This document shows positions 54,455 through 63,522 of a stretch of 64,000 nt of DNA, piece by piece (the first letter of the stretch is position 1; each line of letters starts with the position of its first letter). The notes beneath the pieces were generated by a model that saw only the letters and a list, made by a program, of their open reading frames with translations, searched no databases and had not been told where the DNA came from. The position numbers and the translations under genes are program-made. Source of the DNA: Alphaproteobacteria bacterium (GTDB lineage: Bacteria; Pseudomonadota; Alphaproteobacteria; Micavibrionales; Micavibrionaceae); contig JADLAT010000003.1 of the NCBI GenBank assembly GCA_020848095.1, forward strand, positions 1 to 64,000, in the 5' to 3' direction.

Positions 54455-54484
54455 TTTATACACCAGCCAGTCGGGACGGTGCAA
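54455..54484 (-). promoter_or_regulatory. Candidate sigma-70 promoter of the small RNA
   Basis: On the minus strand TTGCAC (54484-54479), 18-base spacer, TATAAA (54460-54455), start predicted at A54448. A GGTGT...ACACC inverted repeat (arms at about 54463-54459 and 54446-54442) encloses the -10, which could be a repressor site. Confidence 0.5.
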
Positions 54485-54710
54485 GCAAAAAAGAGCAAAA
54501 AAGCCAAAAAACGTGAATTTGGCGTATTATTCTAAGGCCCTATCTATAAAAACAGTAATTATATAACAAAAATAAGCGCCCAGCGCCTTCTGAAAAATCC
54601 GAATCAAGTCTGATGCGCCAATAAAAACAGGAACCTTGCATCCGGAAGCGGAGGTAGCTATTTTCATGGAGCATTCAGGCGTTAATTTTTAAATTAGAAA
54701 AATAATATAT

Positions 54711-57041
54711 ATGAAGCTCTTTCAGCTGTTTTTCTGTGTGATCGGCCTCGCGCTTTGCGTCCATGGCGCAGCATTCTCGCAGGATATTCTGGACCGCTCG
54801 GCGCTTGAAAAGCAGCTTGGCGATCAGAAAAAAGAAATCGAGGCGATCGAGCCGATTCTGGGTGAGGGCAATATCAATGAAAAGCGGATGCTCGAAATAC
54901 ACCAGACGCTCAAGGATTCTCGATCCAAAATTCAGGAAATCACTAATCTTATCCAGCCCGTTCATGAAAGCGTTAAAGCCGATATCGCCGATTTAGGCCC
55001 TGCGCCCGAAGGGGAAAACGCAACACCTGAACCGGAAAATATACAAAAACAAAGAGTGACCTTAACGGAAGAACTTTTAAGCCTCGAAGGGCTCCTGAAA
55101 CAGGCCGAGGCCTTATCGTCCAAATCCGAGCGCCTGATGGAAAAAATAACGGCCCTGCGCCGGGGGCAGTTCGTTGACCAGCTTTTCGAGGTGCAGACAT
55201 CCCCCTTTAATGCTTATCTCTGGCAAAGCGCGGCAGAGGCCTATTCCACGCAGATCTCCTATTACGGCGCGCTTTTTGACGGGCATAACCTGACATCTTT
55301 TAATGGATTGTTTCTTTCCTGCTTTATCTTTGTAAGCATATTTATCGTGACCACGGTATTCTCAAGAAAACATCTGCAAAAAGTATTGAATCAGGAAAAC
55401 CCGGACATGGATTACGGGACTTTTTCCTACGTGGCCTCTTCACTGATCCCGCCCATGCTGGCCACTGGCGTAGGGCTTTTGCTGATTTATCAGACTCTGG
55501 CCGTGTCGGGGATTGCCACGCAAAGTAATAACACCTTTATATACAAAGCCCTGGGGTTGGCGGGACTTCTTATCTTTGTGTCCTTGGGGACGTTTCGCTT
55601 TTTAAAAGCCGGCCTTATACGCCGTAATATGCACTGGATGGCCTTGGTCGCGGTTTTCCTGTATGCGGCTGATTCTCTTTTTCTGGAAAGCGGCAAGATT
55701 TCAGGAATGCCCGTAGAACTGGCCGTGGCGCAGAGCTATATCGTCACCTCGGTATTTGCAATTGTGCTGGGATGGTGTTCGTTCTCCATCGTCAGCAGGC
55801 GGAGCGATCAAACGCGCTATTTCTTCCCCTCACAGATTTTTATCGCTATTTTGGGAATCTGCCTGTTCATGCTGGCGGCCAATATTTTCGGCTATGCCGC
55901 CCTTAGCCGTTATCTCTTTGAGCGCCTTGTTTTCATTCTGCTGCTTTTTGCCGTTGTCATGATCGTAAGAGCGGTGATCCGCCCTTATCTCTTGAAAATT
56001 GACAGATGGCTCTCTCAACACGAAAAAGACAGACAGGGCAAAAAGAAGGAGCGAACCGAAAAAGAACCGGAGCGCCTTGTCTTTTTCTGGCTTTCATTAA
56101 CGGTTGATCTGGTTCTGTTTTTCATCAGCCTGCCTCTCATCGCCTTGATTTTTGGCGCGGCAAAGCAAGATATCCAGATATGGGCCGCGCAGGCCTTCTT
56201 CGGCTTTCAAATAGGCAGCATGACAGTGTCCATCGCGGCTATCGGCATAGCCATTCTTGTTTTCTTGGCCTTATTATTTACCACACGCATGATTCAGCGC
56301 GTTTTAAGCCAGAACATTCTACCCAAAACCAAAATAGACGAGGGCATTCGCCAATCAATCATACAGATTCTTGGTTATGTCGGCCTGATTATCGCTTTGA
56401 TGGCCTGCGTATCGGCTTTGGGGTTTGATCTGACCAATCTGGCCCTGATCGCCGGGGCGCTCTCGGTCGGTATCGGTTTTGGCTTGCAAAGTATTGTGAG
56501 CAATTTTGTGTCGGGGCTTATCTTGCTGTTTGAACGCCCGATCAAGGTCGGGGACTGGATCATCACCAATTCCGGTGAGGGGATCGTAAAGCGGATCAGC
56601 GTACGCGCCACGGAAATTGAAACCTTTGACCGGACATCTATAATAGTCCCAAATTCAGAACTTATATCGTCTTCCGTAAAAAACTGGACCCATAAGGATA
56701 AAGTTGGCCGGGTTGTGGTTTCTGTGGGCGTCTCTTATTCCTCCGACCCGCATAAGGTCAAAGATCTGCTCCTCAAATGTATAGAAAGCCACAAAGACGC
56801 ATTGAAATACCCGGCGCCCAGCGTGCTCTTCAGGGACTTTGCCGATAGTGCTCTTATTTTTGATGCGCGGTTCTTCATACGGAACGTCTCTGATCTTTTT
56901 AGTGCCGCCACGGAAATGCGGTATCTCATCTGGGATACCTTCAAGGAAGCCAATATAGAAATATCCTTCCCGCAAATGGATCTGCACATCCGCACGGCGG
57001 AGGGGCTTCAAAAACTGCCATCCGGAAACGCGGAAACTTGA
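54711..57041 (+). CDS. Large mechanosensitive channel (MscS family, MscK/DUF3772 type)
   Basis: A 776-residue membrane protein. Signal peptide (residues 1-24), periplasmic coiled-coil region (~30-150, QKKEIEAIEPILGEGNI), about ten membrane segments at ~190-550, and the MscS pore region GALSVGIGFGLQSIVSNFVSGLILLFERPIKVGDWI (~580-615), then beta domain and the C-terminal cytoplasmic part ending near HIRTAEGLQKL. It releases solutes under osmotic shock. The ATG at 54711 has only a weak ribosome binding site. Its stop overlaps the start region of nnrD. Confidence 0.92.
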   Translation: MKLFQLFFCVIGLALCVHGAAFSQDILDRSALEKQLGDQKKEIEAIEPILGEGNINEKRMLEIHQTLKDSRSKIQEITNLIQPVHESVKADIADLGPAPEGENATPEPENIQKQRVTLTEELLSLEGLLKQAEALSSKSERLMEKITALRRGQFVDQLFEVQTSPFNAYLWQSAAEAYSTQISYYGALFDGHNLTSFNGLFLSCFIFVSIFIVTTVFSRKHLQKVLNQENPDMDYGTFSYVASSLIPPMLATGVGLLLIYQTLAVSGIATQSNNTFIYKALGLAGLLIFVSLGTFRFLKAGLIRRNMHWMALVAVFLYAADSLFLESGKISGMPVELAVAQSYIVTSVFAIVLGWCSFSIVSRRSDQTRYFFPSQIFIAILGICLFMLAANIFGYAALSRYLFERLVFILLLFAVVMIVRAVIRPYLLKIDRWLSQHEKDRQGKKKERTEKEPERLVFFWLSLTVDLVLFFISLPLIALIFGAAKQDIQIWAAQAFFGFQIGSMTVSIAAIGIAILVFLALLFTTRMIQRVLSQNILPKTKIDEGIRQSIIQILGYVGLIIALMACVSALGFDLTNLALIAGALSVGIGFGLQSIVSNFVSGLILLFERPIKVGDWIITNSGEGIVKRISVRATEIETFDRTSIIVPNSELISSSVKNWTHKDKVGRVVVSVGVSYSSDPHKVKDLLLKCIESHKDALKYPAPSVLFRDFADSALIFDARFFIRNVSDLFSAATEMRYLIWDTFKEANIEISFPQMDLHIRTAEGLQKLPSGNAET

Positions 57042-57052
57042 AAGGGCGGCCC

Positions 57053-57853
57053 ATGATGCCCCGGCAAAATCATCCCGATCTTTGGTGCCATGAAATCCCC
57101 GAACCGGATGAGGGCTCACATAAATACACACGCGGCATGGCGGCTATTTATGCCGCGCCGGAACTGACCGGGGCTACCCGGCTGGCCGCGGCCTCTGCTG
57201 CGCGAATGGGCGCCGGGTTGGTCAATGTTCTATCCGAAGAACACTGCGCCAATATCTACCGCACCGCCTTGCCTGCGCACATTATCATCCGGCCTCTGGA
57301 ATGGAACGACCGCAGGATCAGCGCACGCCTGTACTGCCCCGGCGGCTTGCCCAAAGGCCTTTCTATACGGCTGAACCGCCCGGCAGTTATTGATGCAGAT
57401 GGCCTCCTGGCGCTGGCGGGGCACCCTGAAATAACCAAAGCGCAAAACAGGGGGGATATCGTCCTCACCCCGCATGAGGGCGAATTTGCAAAGCTTTTCC
57501 CGGATATCACCGGCACGCGCACTGAAAAAACCCTCGCAGCGGCGCGGCAAACCGGTGCATGCGTGGTCCTGAAAGGGGCGCAGAGCCTTATTGTCCATCC
57601 TGATGGGCGCATAGTGCAAAATGATAACGCCAGCCCCTATCTGGCCACCGCCGGGAGCGGGGATGTCCTCTCCGGCATGATCACAGGGCTGATAGCGCAA
57701 GGAATGCCCGTTTTTTCCGCCGCCTGCGCCGCCGTTTGGATGCACGGACAGTGCGCTTTGCGGTTTGGCCCCGGGCTGGTGGCTGAGGATTTGGTGGCTT
57801 TAATTCCCGAAGTTTTAAAAGAAGTGCTTGGATTTTCGCCGGAATTAAGCTAA
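57053..57853 (+). CDS. nnrD: ADP-dependent NAD(P)HX dehydratase
   Basis: A ~266-residue ribokinase-like protein. Motifs: EGSHKYTRG near the start, GATRLAAASAARMGAGLV, VIDADGLLAL, VLTPHEGEFAKLFP, and the C-terminal ATAGSGDVLSGMITGLIAQG with the catalytic Asp. It repairs hydrated NADH/NADPH. The usual N-terminal epimerase domain (NnrE) is missing; the gene encodes the dehydratase alone. The ATG at 57053 follows AAAGGG; a TTG at 57038 overlapping the channel gene is possible. Confidence 0.9.
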   Translation: MMPRQNHPDLWCHEIPEPDEGSHKYTRGMAAIYAAPELTGATRLAAASAARMGAGLVNVLSEEHCANIYRTALPAHIIIRPLEWNDRRISARLYCPGGLPKGLSIRLNRPAVIDADGLLALAGHPEITKAQNRGDIVLTPHEGEFAKLFPDITGTRTEKTLAAARQTGACVVLKGAQSLIVHPDGRIVQNDNASPYLATAGSGDVLSGMITGLIAQGMPVFSAACAAVWMHGQCALRFGPGLVAEDLVALIPEVLKEVLGFSPELS

Positions 57854-57888
57854 AACGCAGCCAGATTTGCGTGAATCGAGCGCGCGGA

Positions 57889-57973
57889 GCGGGTGTGGCG
57901 AAATTGGCAGACGCACCAGATTTAGGTTCTGGCGGGGCAACCCGTGGGGGTTCAAGTCCCTCCACCCGCACCA
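57889..57973 (+). tRNA. tRNA-Leu (anticodon TAG)
   Basis: Type II tRNA of 85 bases with encoded CCA; acceptor GCGGGTG/CACCCGC, anticodon stem CCAGA/TCTGG around loop TTTAGGT, long variable arm. Reads CUA/CUG-type codons. Confidence 0.94.
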
Positions 57974-58052
57974 TCGCTTTTTATAATCACGTTGCAAATC
58001 TATGAGCCAGACTGGGATATTAAGTCAACAAACCTGAAAAAGAAGATGAAAA

Positions 58053-59504
58053 ATGGAAGTTAAAGAACTGAAAAGCAAAGGCCTTTCGAGAGAGCTCGAA
58101 GTCACAATTCCTGCGAATGATATTGATCGGCGCGTTGACGCCCGTTTGCTTGAAGTTGGAAAGACCGTTAAAATGCCGGGTTTCCGGGCGGGCAAGGTCC
58201 CGATGACGATGCTCAAGCAACGCTATGGCAAGGCTGTCATGGGCGAGGTTCTTGAGGCTGCTGTCAATGAGACTTCCACAAAAGCATTGGAAGAGAGAAA
58301 CTTACGCCCCGCTGCTCAACCAAAAATTGAAGTTAAAGAGTTTGATGACGGTAAAGACTTGATTTACACGCTTTCTCTTGAGATTCTTCCTGAGTTTAAA
58401 ATTGCTGATTTCAAAGGCGTGAAGCTGGAAAAGCCAGTTGCCAAGCCGGATGAAAAATCTCTAAAGGAATCACTTGAACGCATAGCGGCCAATAACGGCG
58501 GCACACAGGAAGTAACAACCAAGCGCGGCGCTAAAAACGGTGACACGCTGGTCATTGATTTCCATGGCCGCACGGCGGATGATAATAAAGAACACCCCGG
58601 CATGCACTCTCACGCCCATAACCTTGAGCTGGGCAGCAACCAGTTTATTCCCGGTTTCGAAGATCAGCTTGTTGGAGCCAAATCCGGTGAAAAAGTTGAG
58701 GTTAAAGTTAAATTTCCTGAAAATTACGGCGCGAAAGAATTGGCCGGTCGTGAAGCCATTTTTGACGTGGATGTTCAACAGATTCGTGAGCCTGCGGAAT
58801 CAAAAGTTGATGATGAACTGGCAAAATCTCTGGGTCTGGAAGATCTGGCCGCGCTCAAAAAAGCGGTGGAGGAGCAGCTTCAAAAGGAACTGGACCAGCA
58901 TAGCCGCATGAATTTGAAAAAATCACTGCTGGATCATCTTGATGAAACGCATAAATTTGAAGTTCCTCCCACCATGCTGGAGATGGAATTTGAAAATATT
59001 ATCCAGCAAGTGGAGCATGAGCGTCAGCGTACAGGCGAAGAAGCCGCGCTCTCTGATGCAGAAAAAGAGGAATTCCGCGAAATATCAGAGCGCCGCGTAC
59101 GCCTCGGCCTGATCCTGTCGGAAATTGGTCGCCAGAATAACATCACCGTGGCCGATGCCGACCTGCAACGCGCCGTGATAACTGAGGCGCAGCGCTACCC
59201 GGGACAGGAAAAACAGGTCTTCGACTTCTACTCGAAAAACCGTCAGGCACTGGAATCGCTAAGAGCGCCGCTATTCGAGGAAAAAGTGGTTGATTATATT
59301 CTTGAACTGGCCGAAGTGTCGGAAAAGAAAATGACCGCTGAGGAGCTGATCGCCGCGCTTGAAGAAGAGGCCGACGCAGAAGCAAAGCCAAAGAAAAAAG
59401 CGGCCAAATCCACGAAAAAGGAAGAGGGGGCAGAGGCACAAAAAGCGGACGCTCCGAAGCCGGAAGCTAAAAAGAAAGCGCCAGCCAAGAAAAAAGCATC
59501 CTAA
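58053..59504 (+). CDS. tig: Trigger factor
   Basis: A 483-residue ribosome-bound chaperone. N-terminal ribosome-binding segment MPGFRAGKVPMTMLKQRYG (G-F-R-x-G-K), then PPIase domain with GRTADDNKEHPG and a C-terminal chaperone domain. The last ~45 residues form a Lys/Ala/Glu-rich tail (many KK and AK, ending KKAPAKKKAS) that standard trigger factors lack. Upstream of clpP in the usual order. Confidence 0.95.
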   Translation: MEVKELKSKGLSRELEVTIPANDIDRRVDARLLEVGKTVKMPGFRAGKVPMTMLKQRYGKAVMGEVLEAAVNETSTKALEERNLRPAAQPKIEVKEFDDGKDLIYTLSLEILPEFKIADFKGVKLEKPVAKPDEKSLKESLERIAANNGGTQEVTTKRGAKNGDTLVIDFHGRTADDNKEHPGMHSHAHNLELGSNQFIPGFEDQLVGAKSGEKVEVKVKFPENYGAKELAGREAIFDVDVQQIREPAESKVDDELAKSLGLEDLAALKKAVEEQLQKELDQHSRMNLKKSLLDHLDETHKFEVPPTMLEMEFENIIQQVEHERQRTGEEAALSDAEKEEFREISERRVRLGLILSEIGRQNNITVADADLQRAVITEAQRYPGQEKQVFDFYSKNRQALESLRAPLFEEKVVDYILELAEVSEKKMTAEELIAALEEEADAEAKPKKKAAKSTKKEEGAEAQKADAPKPEAKKKAPAKKKAS

Positions 59505-59539
59505 AAAGAGTTCGGCATAATCTATTTTGAGACTTGAAC

Positions 59540-59575
59540 AAACCGTGCCTCCCGGGGTACGGTTTGTTTGTATTT
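59540..59575 (+). terminator. Terminator after tig
   Basis: Ten-pair stem (59540-59549 with 59556-59565, AAACCGT/ACGGTTT outermost) with loop TCCCGG and a T-rich tail GTTTGTATTT. Confidence 0.65.
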
Positions 59576-59609
59576 AATTCCTGTAAAACGAACTCTGGAC
59601 AAAAATAAC

Positions 59610-60260
59610 ATGACCGAACGCGACCCTCTCGAAGTATATAACAACTATCTTGTGCCGACCGTGATTGAGCAAACTGCTCGCGGGGAGCGTGCGTTTGACA
59701 TTTATTCCCGCCTCCTGAAGGAGCGCATTATTTTCCTGACCGGGGAAGTGAATGACCAGGTCTCCGCCCTTATCTGTGCGCAGCTGCTGTTTTTGGAATC
59801 CGAAAACCCGAAGAAAGAAATTTCTTTCTACATCAACTCTCCCGGCGGCGTTGTGACCTCCGGACTGGCGATGTACGACACCATGCAATATATCAAACCT
59901 GAGGTCTCAACCGTATGTATCGGCCAGGCCGCCTCCATGGGCTCGCTCCTGCTGGCAGCCGGGCAGGCGGGTAAACGCTTTGCTCTGCCTAATGCCAGAA
60001 TCATGGTTCACCAGCCTTCCGGCGGTGCGCGCGGGCAGGCCACAGACATCGAAATTCAAGCGCGTGAGATATTGCGCCTGCGGGAGCGGTTGAATCAGAT
60101 TTACGTCACCCACACGAAGCAAAAACTCGATGTGATCGAGCGGGCGATGGAGCGTGATAATTTCATGAGTGCCGAAGAGGCCAAAACTTTCGGATTGATC
60201 GACCAGGTGGTAGAGAAAAAACCTGTCGAGATTGAAGACGGCAAGCCGAACAAAAAATAA
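59610..60260 (+). CDS. clpP: ATP-dependent Clp protease proteolytic subunit
   Basis: A 216-residue ClpP. Catalytic Ser109 in [11 protein letters not shown], His134 in [15 protein letters not shown], and a conserved Asp in [12 protein letters not shown]. The start at 59610 ([16 protein letters not shown]) matches family N-termini; an upstream in-frame ATG at 59568 lies in the tig terminator. In other proteobacteria clpX follows; here lon follows 101 bases later. Confidence 0.97.
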   Translation: MTERDPLEVYNNYLVPTVIEQTARGERAFDIYSRLLKERIIFLTGEVNDQVSALICAQLLFLESENPKKEISFYINSPGGVVTSGLAMYDTMQYIKPEVSTVCIGQAASMGSLLLAAGQAGKRFALPNARIMVHQPSGGARGQATDIEIQAREILRLRERLNQIYVTHTKQKLDVIERAMERDNFMSAEEAKTFGLIDQVVEKKPVEIEDGKPNKK

Positions 60261-60361
60261 AAACTCATGACATAAAGATTGTGGTTGCGCCTTGATTTAT
60301 GCTGGCGCGGCCACCATCTCATGACTCTAAAGACCAATTCATAACCAAGGATGTTTTGACA

Positions 60362-62782
60362 ATGCTGGGCCTGACCAAGACTTCTTCCCGGAATTATGCG
60401 GTGCTGCCGTTGCGCGATATTGTTGTATTCCCGCACATGATCGTGCCGCTATTCGTTGGCCGTGAAAAATCCGTGCGCGCGCTTGAGCATGTAATGCATG
60501 AGAGCAAGAAAATCCTGCTTCTGACACAAAAGGCGCCTTCCGAAGATGATCCGGGGCCGGAGCAGCTCTATAACGTGGGCACTGTGGGGACAATCCTTCA
60601 ACTCCTCAAACTCCCCGATGGGACGGTTAAGGTACTGGTTGAGGGCGGTCCACGGGTCAAGGTCACAAAATTCATCGCCGATGAAACCTATCTGGAGGCC
60701 GAAACCACAGAGATCACCGAAGAAGCCGATGCAAATGAGGAAATGGACGCGTTAGCGCGCGCCGTGACGGCGCAGTTCGAGCAATACGTCAAACTGAACA
60801 AAAAAATTCCGCCCGAAGTCATCGTCTCCATCAACCAGATCGAGGGCGCGGCAAAAATGGCCGACACCATCGCCTCGCATCTGGCGCTCAAGATCGAGCA
60901 AAAACAGGAGCTTTTGGAGATCCTGACAACGACCGAGCGGCTGGAGAAGATTTACGGCCTGATGGAGGGCGAAATCGGCGTCCTTCAGGTTGAAAAACGA
61001 ATCCGTAACCGCGTTAAGCGCCAGATGGAAAAAACCCAGCGCGAGTATTATTTGAATGAGCAAATGAAGGCCATTCAAAAGGAACTTGGCGAAAGCGAAG
61101 ACGGTCTGGATGAGCTGGGCGAGCTTGAAAAACGTATAGACGAGGCACGCCTGCCAAAGGTCGCGGGCGAACGTGCGCGCCATGAAATGAAAAAATTGCG
61201 GCAGATGAGCCCCATGTCCGCCGAAGCCACCGTTGTGCGCAACTATCTCGATTGGATTGTGAACCTGCCGTGGAGCAAATCCTCACGCGTTAAAAAGGAC
61301 ATTCGCCTCGCGCAAAAAATCCTCGATAAGGACCATTACGGACTGGATAAAGTCAAAGAACGTATTTTGGAATATCTGGCCGTGCAGCAGCGGACCAAAA
61401 AGGTCAAGGGGCCCATCTTGTGTCTGGTCGGCCCGCCGGGCGTTGGTAAAACGTCTTTAGGGCAATCGGTTGCCAGAGCGACCAACCGTAATTTCGTGCG
61501 CATGTCCTTGGGCGGCGTGCGGGATGAGAGCGAAATCCGGGGCCATCGCCGCACCTATATCGGCGCCATGCCGGGCAAGGTCCTGCAAGGCATGAAAAAG
61601 GCCAAAACGGTTAACCCGCTTTTCCTGCTGGATGAGATCGATAAGCTCGGCTCTGACTGGCGGGGGGATCCGTCCTCGGCCTTGCTGGAGGTTCTTGACC
61701 CTGAACAAAACTCGACGTTTCAGGATCACTACCTTGAACTGGATTACGATCTGTCCGATGTGATGTTCGTCTGCACGGCCAATTCTCTGCAAACCATGCC
61801 ACGGCCATTGCTGGACCGGATGGAGATCATTCGTATTTCCGGCTACACCGAAGATGAAAAACTTGAAATCGTAAAGCGCCATTTGCTGAGCAAACAGTTG
61901 AAGGCTGCTGGCCTGCGCTCTGGTGAGTTCTCCATCAGCGATGCCGCCCTGCGCGATCTGATCCGCTTTTATACGCGCGAAGCTGGTGTGCGGAGCCTGG
62001 AGCGCGAAGTGGCCAATCTATGCCGTAAAGCGATTAAAGAAATCCTGATGAAGGGGCGCAAGAAAATCGCCATCACCCCGCGCTCTTTGGAACGCTATGC
62101 GGGCGTCCGGAAATTCAGCGCACGCGAAATTGATGAGCATGACAATATCGGCGTTGTCAACGGCCTGTCTTACTCCGATTACGGCGGTAGTATTCTGGCG
62201 ATCGAGGCTGTGGATCTTGAGGGCAAGGATGGCAAGGTGTCCATGACCGGAAACCTGAAAGACGTGATGAAAGAATCCATCACGGTTGCGGAAATGCTGA
62301 TTAAATCCCGCGCGGCGCAATACGGCATTGATTACGAAAGCCTGAAAACGCGGCAGATCCACGTCCATGTCCCGGAAGGGGCCGTACCAAAAGACGGCCC
62401 ATCGGCGGGCGCGGCTATGGTAACCTCCATCATCTCCTGCCTCACGGATATTCCGGTGCGCAAGGATATCGCCATGACCGGTGAGGTAAATCTGCGCGGC
62501 AAGGTCACCGAAATCGGCGGCCTGAAGGAAAAACTTCTTGGGGCATTGCGCGGGGGAATTAAGACCGTTCTTATTCCCATCGATAATGTGAAAGACCTTG
62601 AAGACATCCCGGCCAACGTCAAAAAAGAGCTGGAAATCATCAGCGTCAAAACAATAGATGAGGTGCTCGCACATGCGCTGTTGGAGATGCCTGTACCGAT
62701 TTCTGTCGATTTAGGGGCCAAAATCGAGAAAATTCCTTCAAAAAGTGCAGAAAACAAGGGCGAAGACGTAATTCATCATTGA
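60362..62782 (+). CDS. lon: ATP-dependent protease La
   Basis: An 806-residue LonA protease. N-domain LPLRDIVVFPHMIVPLFVGR, Walker A GPPGVGKT at residues 357-364, Walker B FLLDEIDKLG, proteolytic Ser681 in PKDGPSAGAA and Lys724 in GGLKEKLLGAL. Degrades damaged and regulatory proteins. The ATG at 60362 is preceded by AAGGA; an earlier in-frame ATG at 60299 adds 21 residues that do not fit the family. Confidence 0.97.
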   Translation: MLGLTKTSSRNYAVLPLRDIVVFPHMIVPLFVGREKSVRALEHVMHESKKILLLTQKAPSEDDPGPEQLYNVGTVGTILQLLKLPDGTVKVLVEGGPRVKVTKFIADETYLEAETTEITEEADANEEMDALARAVTAQFEQYVKLNKKIPPEVIVSINQIEGAAKMADTIASHLALKIEQKQELLEILTTTERLEKIYGLMEGEIGVLQVEKRIRNRVKRQMEKTQREYYLNEQMKAIQKELGESEDGLDELGELEKRIDEARLPKVAGERARHEMKKLRQMSPMSAEATVVRNYLDWIVNLPWSKSSRVKKDIRLAQKILDKDHYGLDKVKERILEYLAVQQRTKKVKGPILCLVGPPGVGKTSLGQSVARATNRNFVRMSLGGVRDESEIRGHRRTYIGAMPGKVLQGMKKAKTVNPLFLLDEIDKLGSDWRGDPSSALLEVLDPEQNSTFQDHYLELDYDLSDVMFVCTANSLQTMPRPLLDRMEIIRISGYTEDEKLEIVKRHLLSKQLKAAGLRSGEFSISDAALRDLIRFYTREAGVRSLEREVANLCRKAIKEILMKGRKKIAITPRSLERYAGVRKFSAREIDEHDNIGVVNGLSYSDYGGSILAIEAVDLEGKDGKVSMTGNLKDVMKESITVAEMLIKSRAAQYGIDYESLKTRQIHVHVPEGAVPKDGPSAGAAMVTSIISCLTDIPVRKDIAMTGEVNLRGKVTEIGGLKEKLLGALRGGIKTVLIPIDNVKDLEDIPANVKKELEIISVKTIDEVLAHALLEMPVPISVDLGAKIEKIPSKSAENKGEDVIHH

Positions 62783-62835
62783 ATTGTTCTCAAAAAGGGC
62801 ATAAAAGATTCGTGTGATGTCTTTAAAAACCCTAG

Positions 62836-62851
62836 GAAACACTGGTGTTTC
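62836..62851. repeat. GAAACAC-TG-GTGTTTC dyad upstream of hup
   Basis: Two perfect seven-base arms separated by two bases, about 80 bases before the HU gene. Possible protein binding site; too short a loop for a terminator, and no T-run follows directly. Confidence 0.45.
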
Positions 62852-62929
62852 AGAAGGTATGACGGATCGGTTTTTTCGAATATTTCGGAAAAATTTTCAA
62901 TTGCTTAACTCTAACTGAAGGGGTTCCCT

Positions 62930-63208
62930 ATGAATAAGCAAGACCTGGTATCAAATGTTGCCGAAAAGGCCGACATCTCTAAAATCAAAGCTGCCGCTGC
63001 TGTTGATGCTGTTATCGACGCGATCAAAGCATCTTTGAAAAAAGGTGATGATGTTCGTCTCGTTGGTTTCGGTACATTCTCCGTATCTCAGCGCGCCGCG
63101 ACAACAGGCCGCAACCCACGTACGGGCGAGCCTATCAAAATTGCTGCCTCCAAGCAGCCTAAATTCAAAGCCGGTAAAGAGCTGAAAGAAGCTGTAAACA
63201 AGAAGTAA
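62930..63208 (+). CDS. hupB: DNA-binding protein HU
   Basis: A 92-residue HU with the arm [26 protein letters not shown] and lysine-rich end. Binds and bends DNA and compacts the nucleoid. GAAGGGGTT precedes the ATG. Follows lon as in most alphaproteobacteria. Confidence 0.97.
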   Translation: MNKQDLVSNVAEKADISKIKAAAAVDAVIDAIKASLKKGDDVRLVGFGTFSVSQRAATTGRNPRTGEPIKIAASKQPKFKAGKELKEAVNKK

Positions 63209-63248
63209 TCTTGTTCTTTATCCAAAGACTTTAATTTAAAAATAAAAA

Positions 63249-63283
63249 AACGCCTCTTGCTGAAAAAGTGAGGGGCGTTTTTT
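63249..63283 (+). terminator. Terminator of hup
   Basis: Twelve-pair stem (63249-63260 with 63268-63279, three G-U), loop TGAAAAA, then a run of T to 63283; A-run on the left side makes it possibly bidirectional. Confidence 0.85.
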
Positions 63284-63395
63284 CTTCGCCCTTTAAAATT
63301 CTAATTTTAACGCGCTGCGAAAACTCCCGAAAAACCATCGAAAACCTCTTGATTTTTGTTTTCGGACTGATTACAGATGAGCCTTCCCTTGGTTA

Positions 63396-63470
<75 letters not shown>

Positions 63471-63522
63471 TATTTTCTAAAAATCTTTGACCTTTTTCGA
63501 GCCAGCCTCTACATAATGGAGC

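Larger units (their letters stand above)
54371..54710. other. 340-base intergenic region containing a candidate small RNA
   Basis: No protein gene is visible. The left third holds a promoter, short transcript and terminator on the minus strand, listed separately. The right two thirds (about 54485-54710) are AT-rich with runs of A; I see no convincing promoter for the channel gene and no other structure there. Confidence 0.7.
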
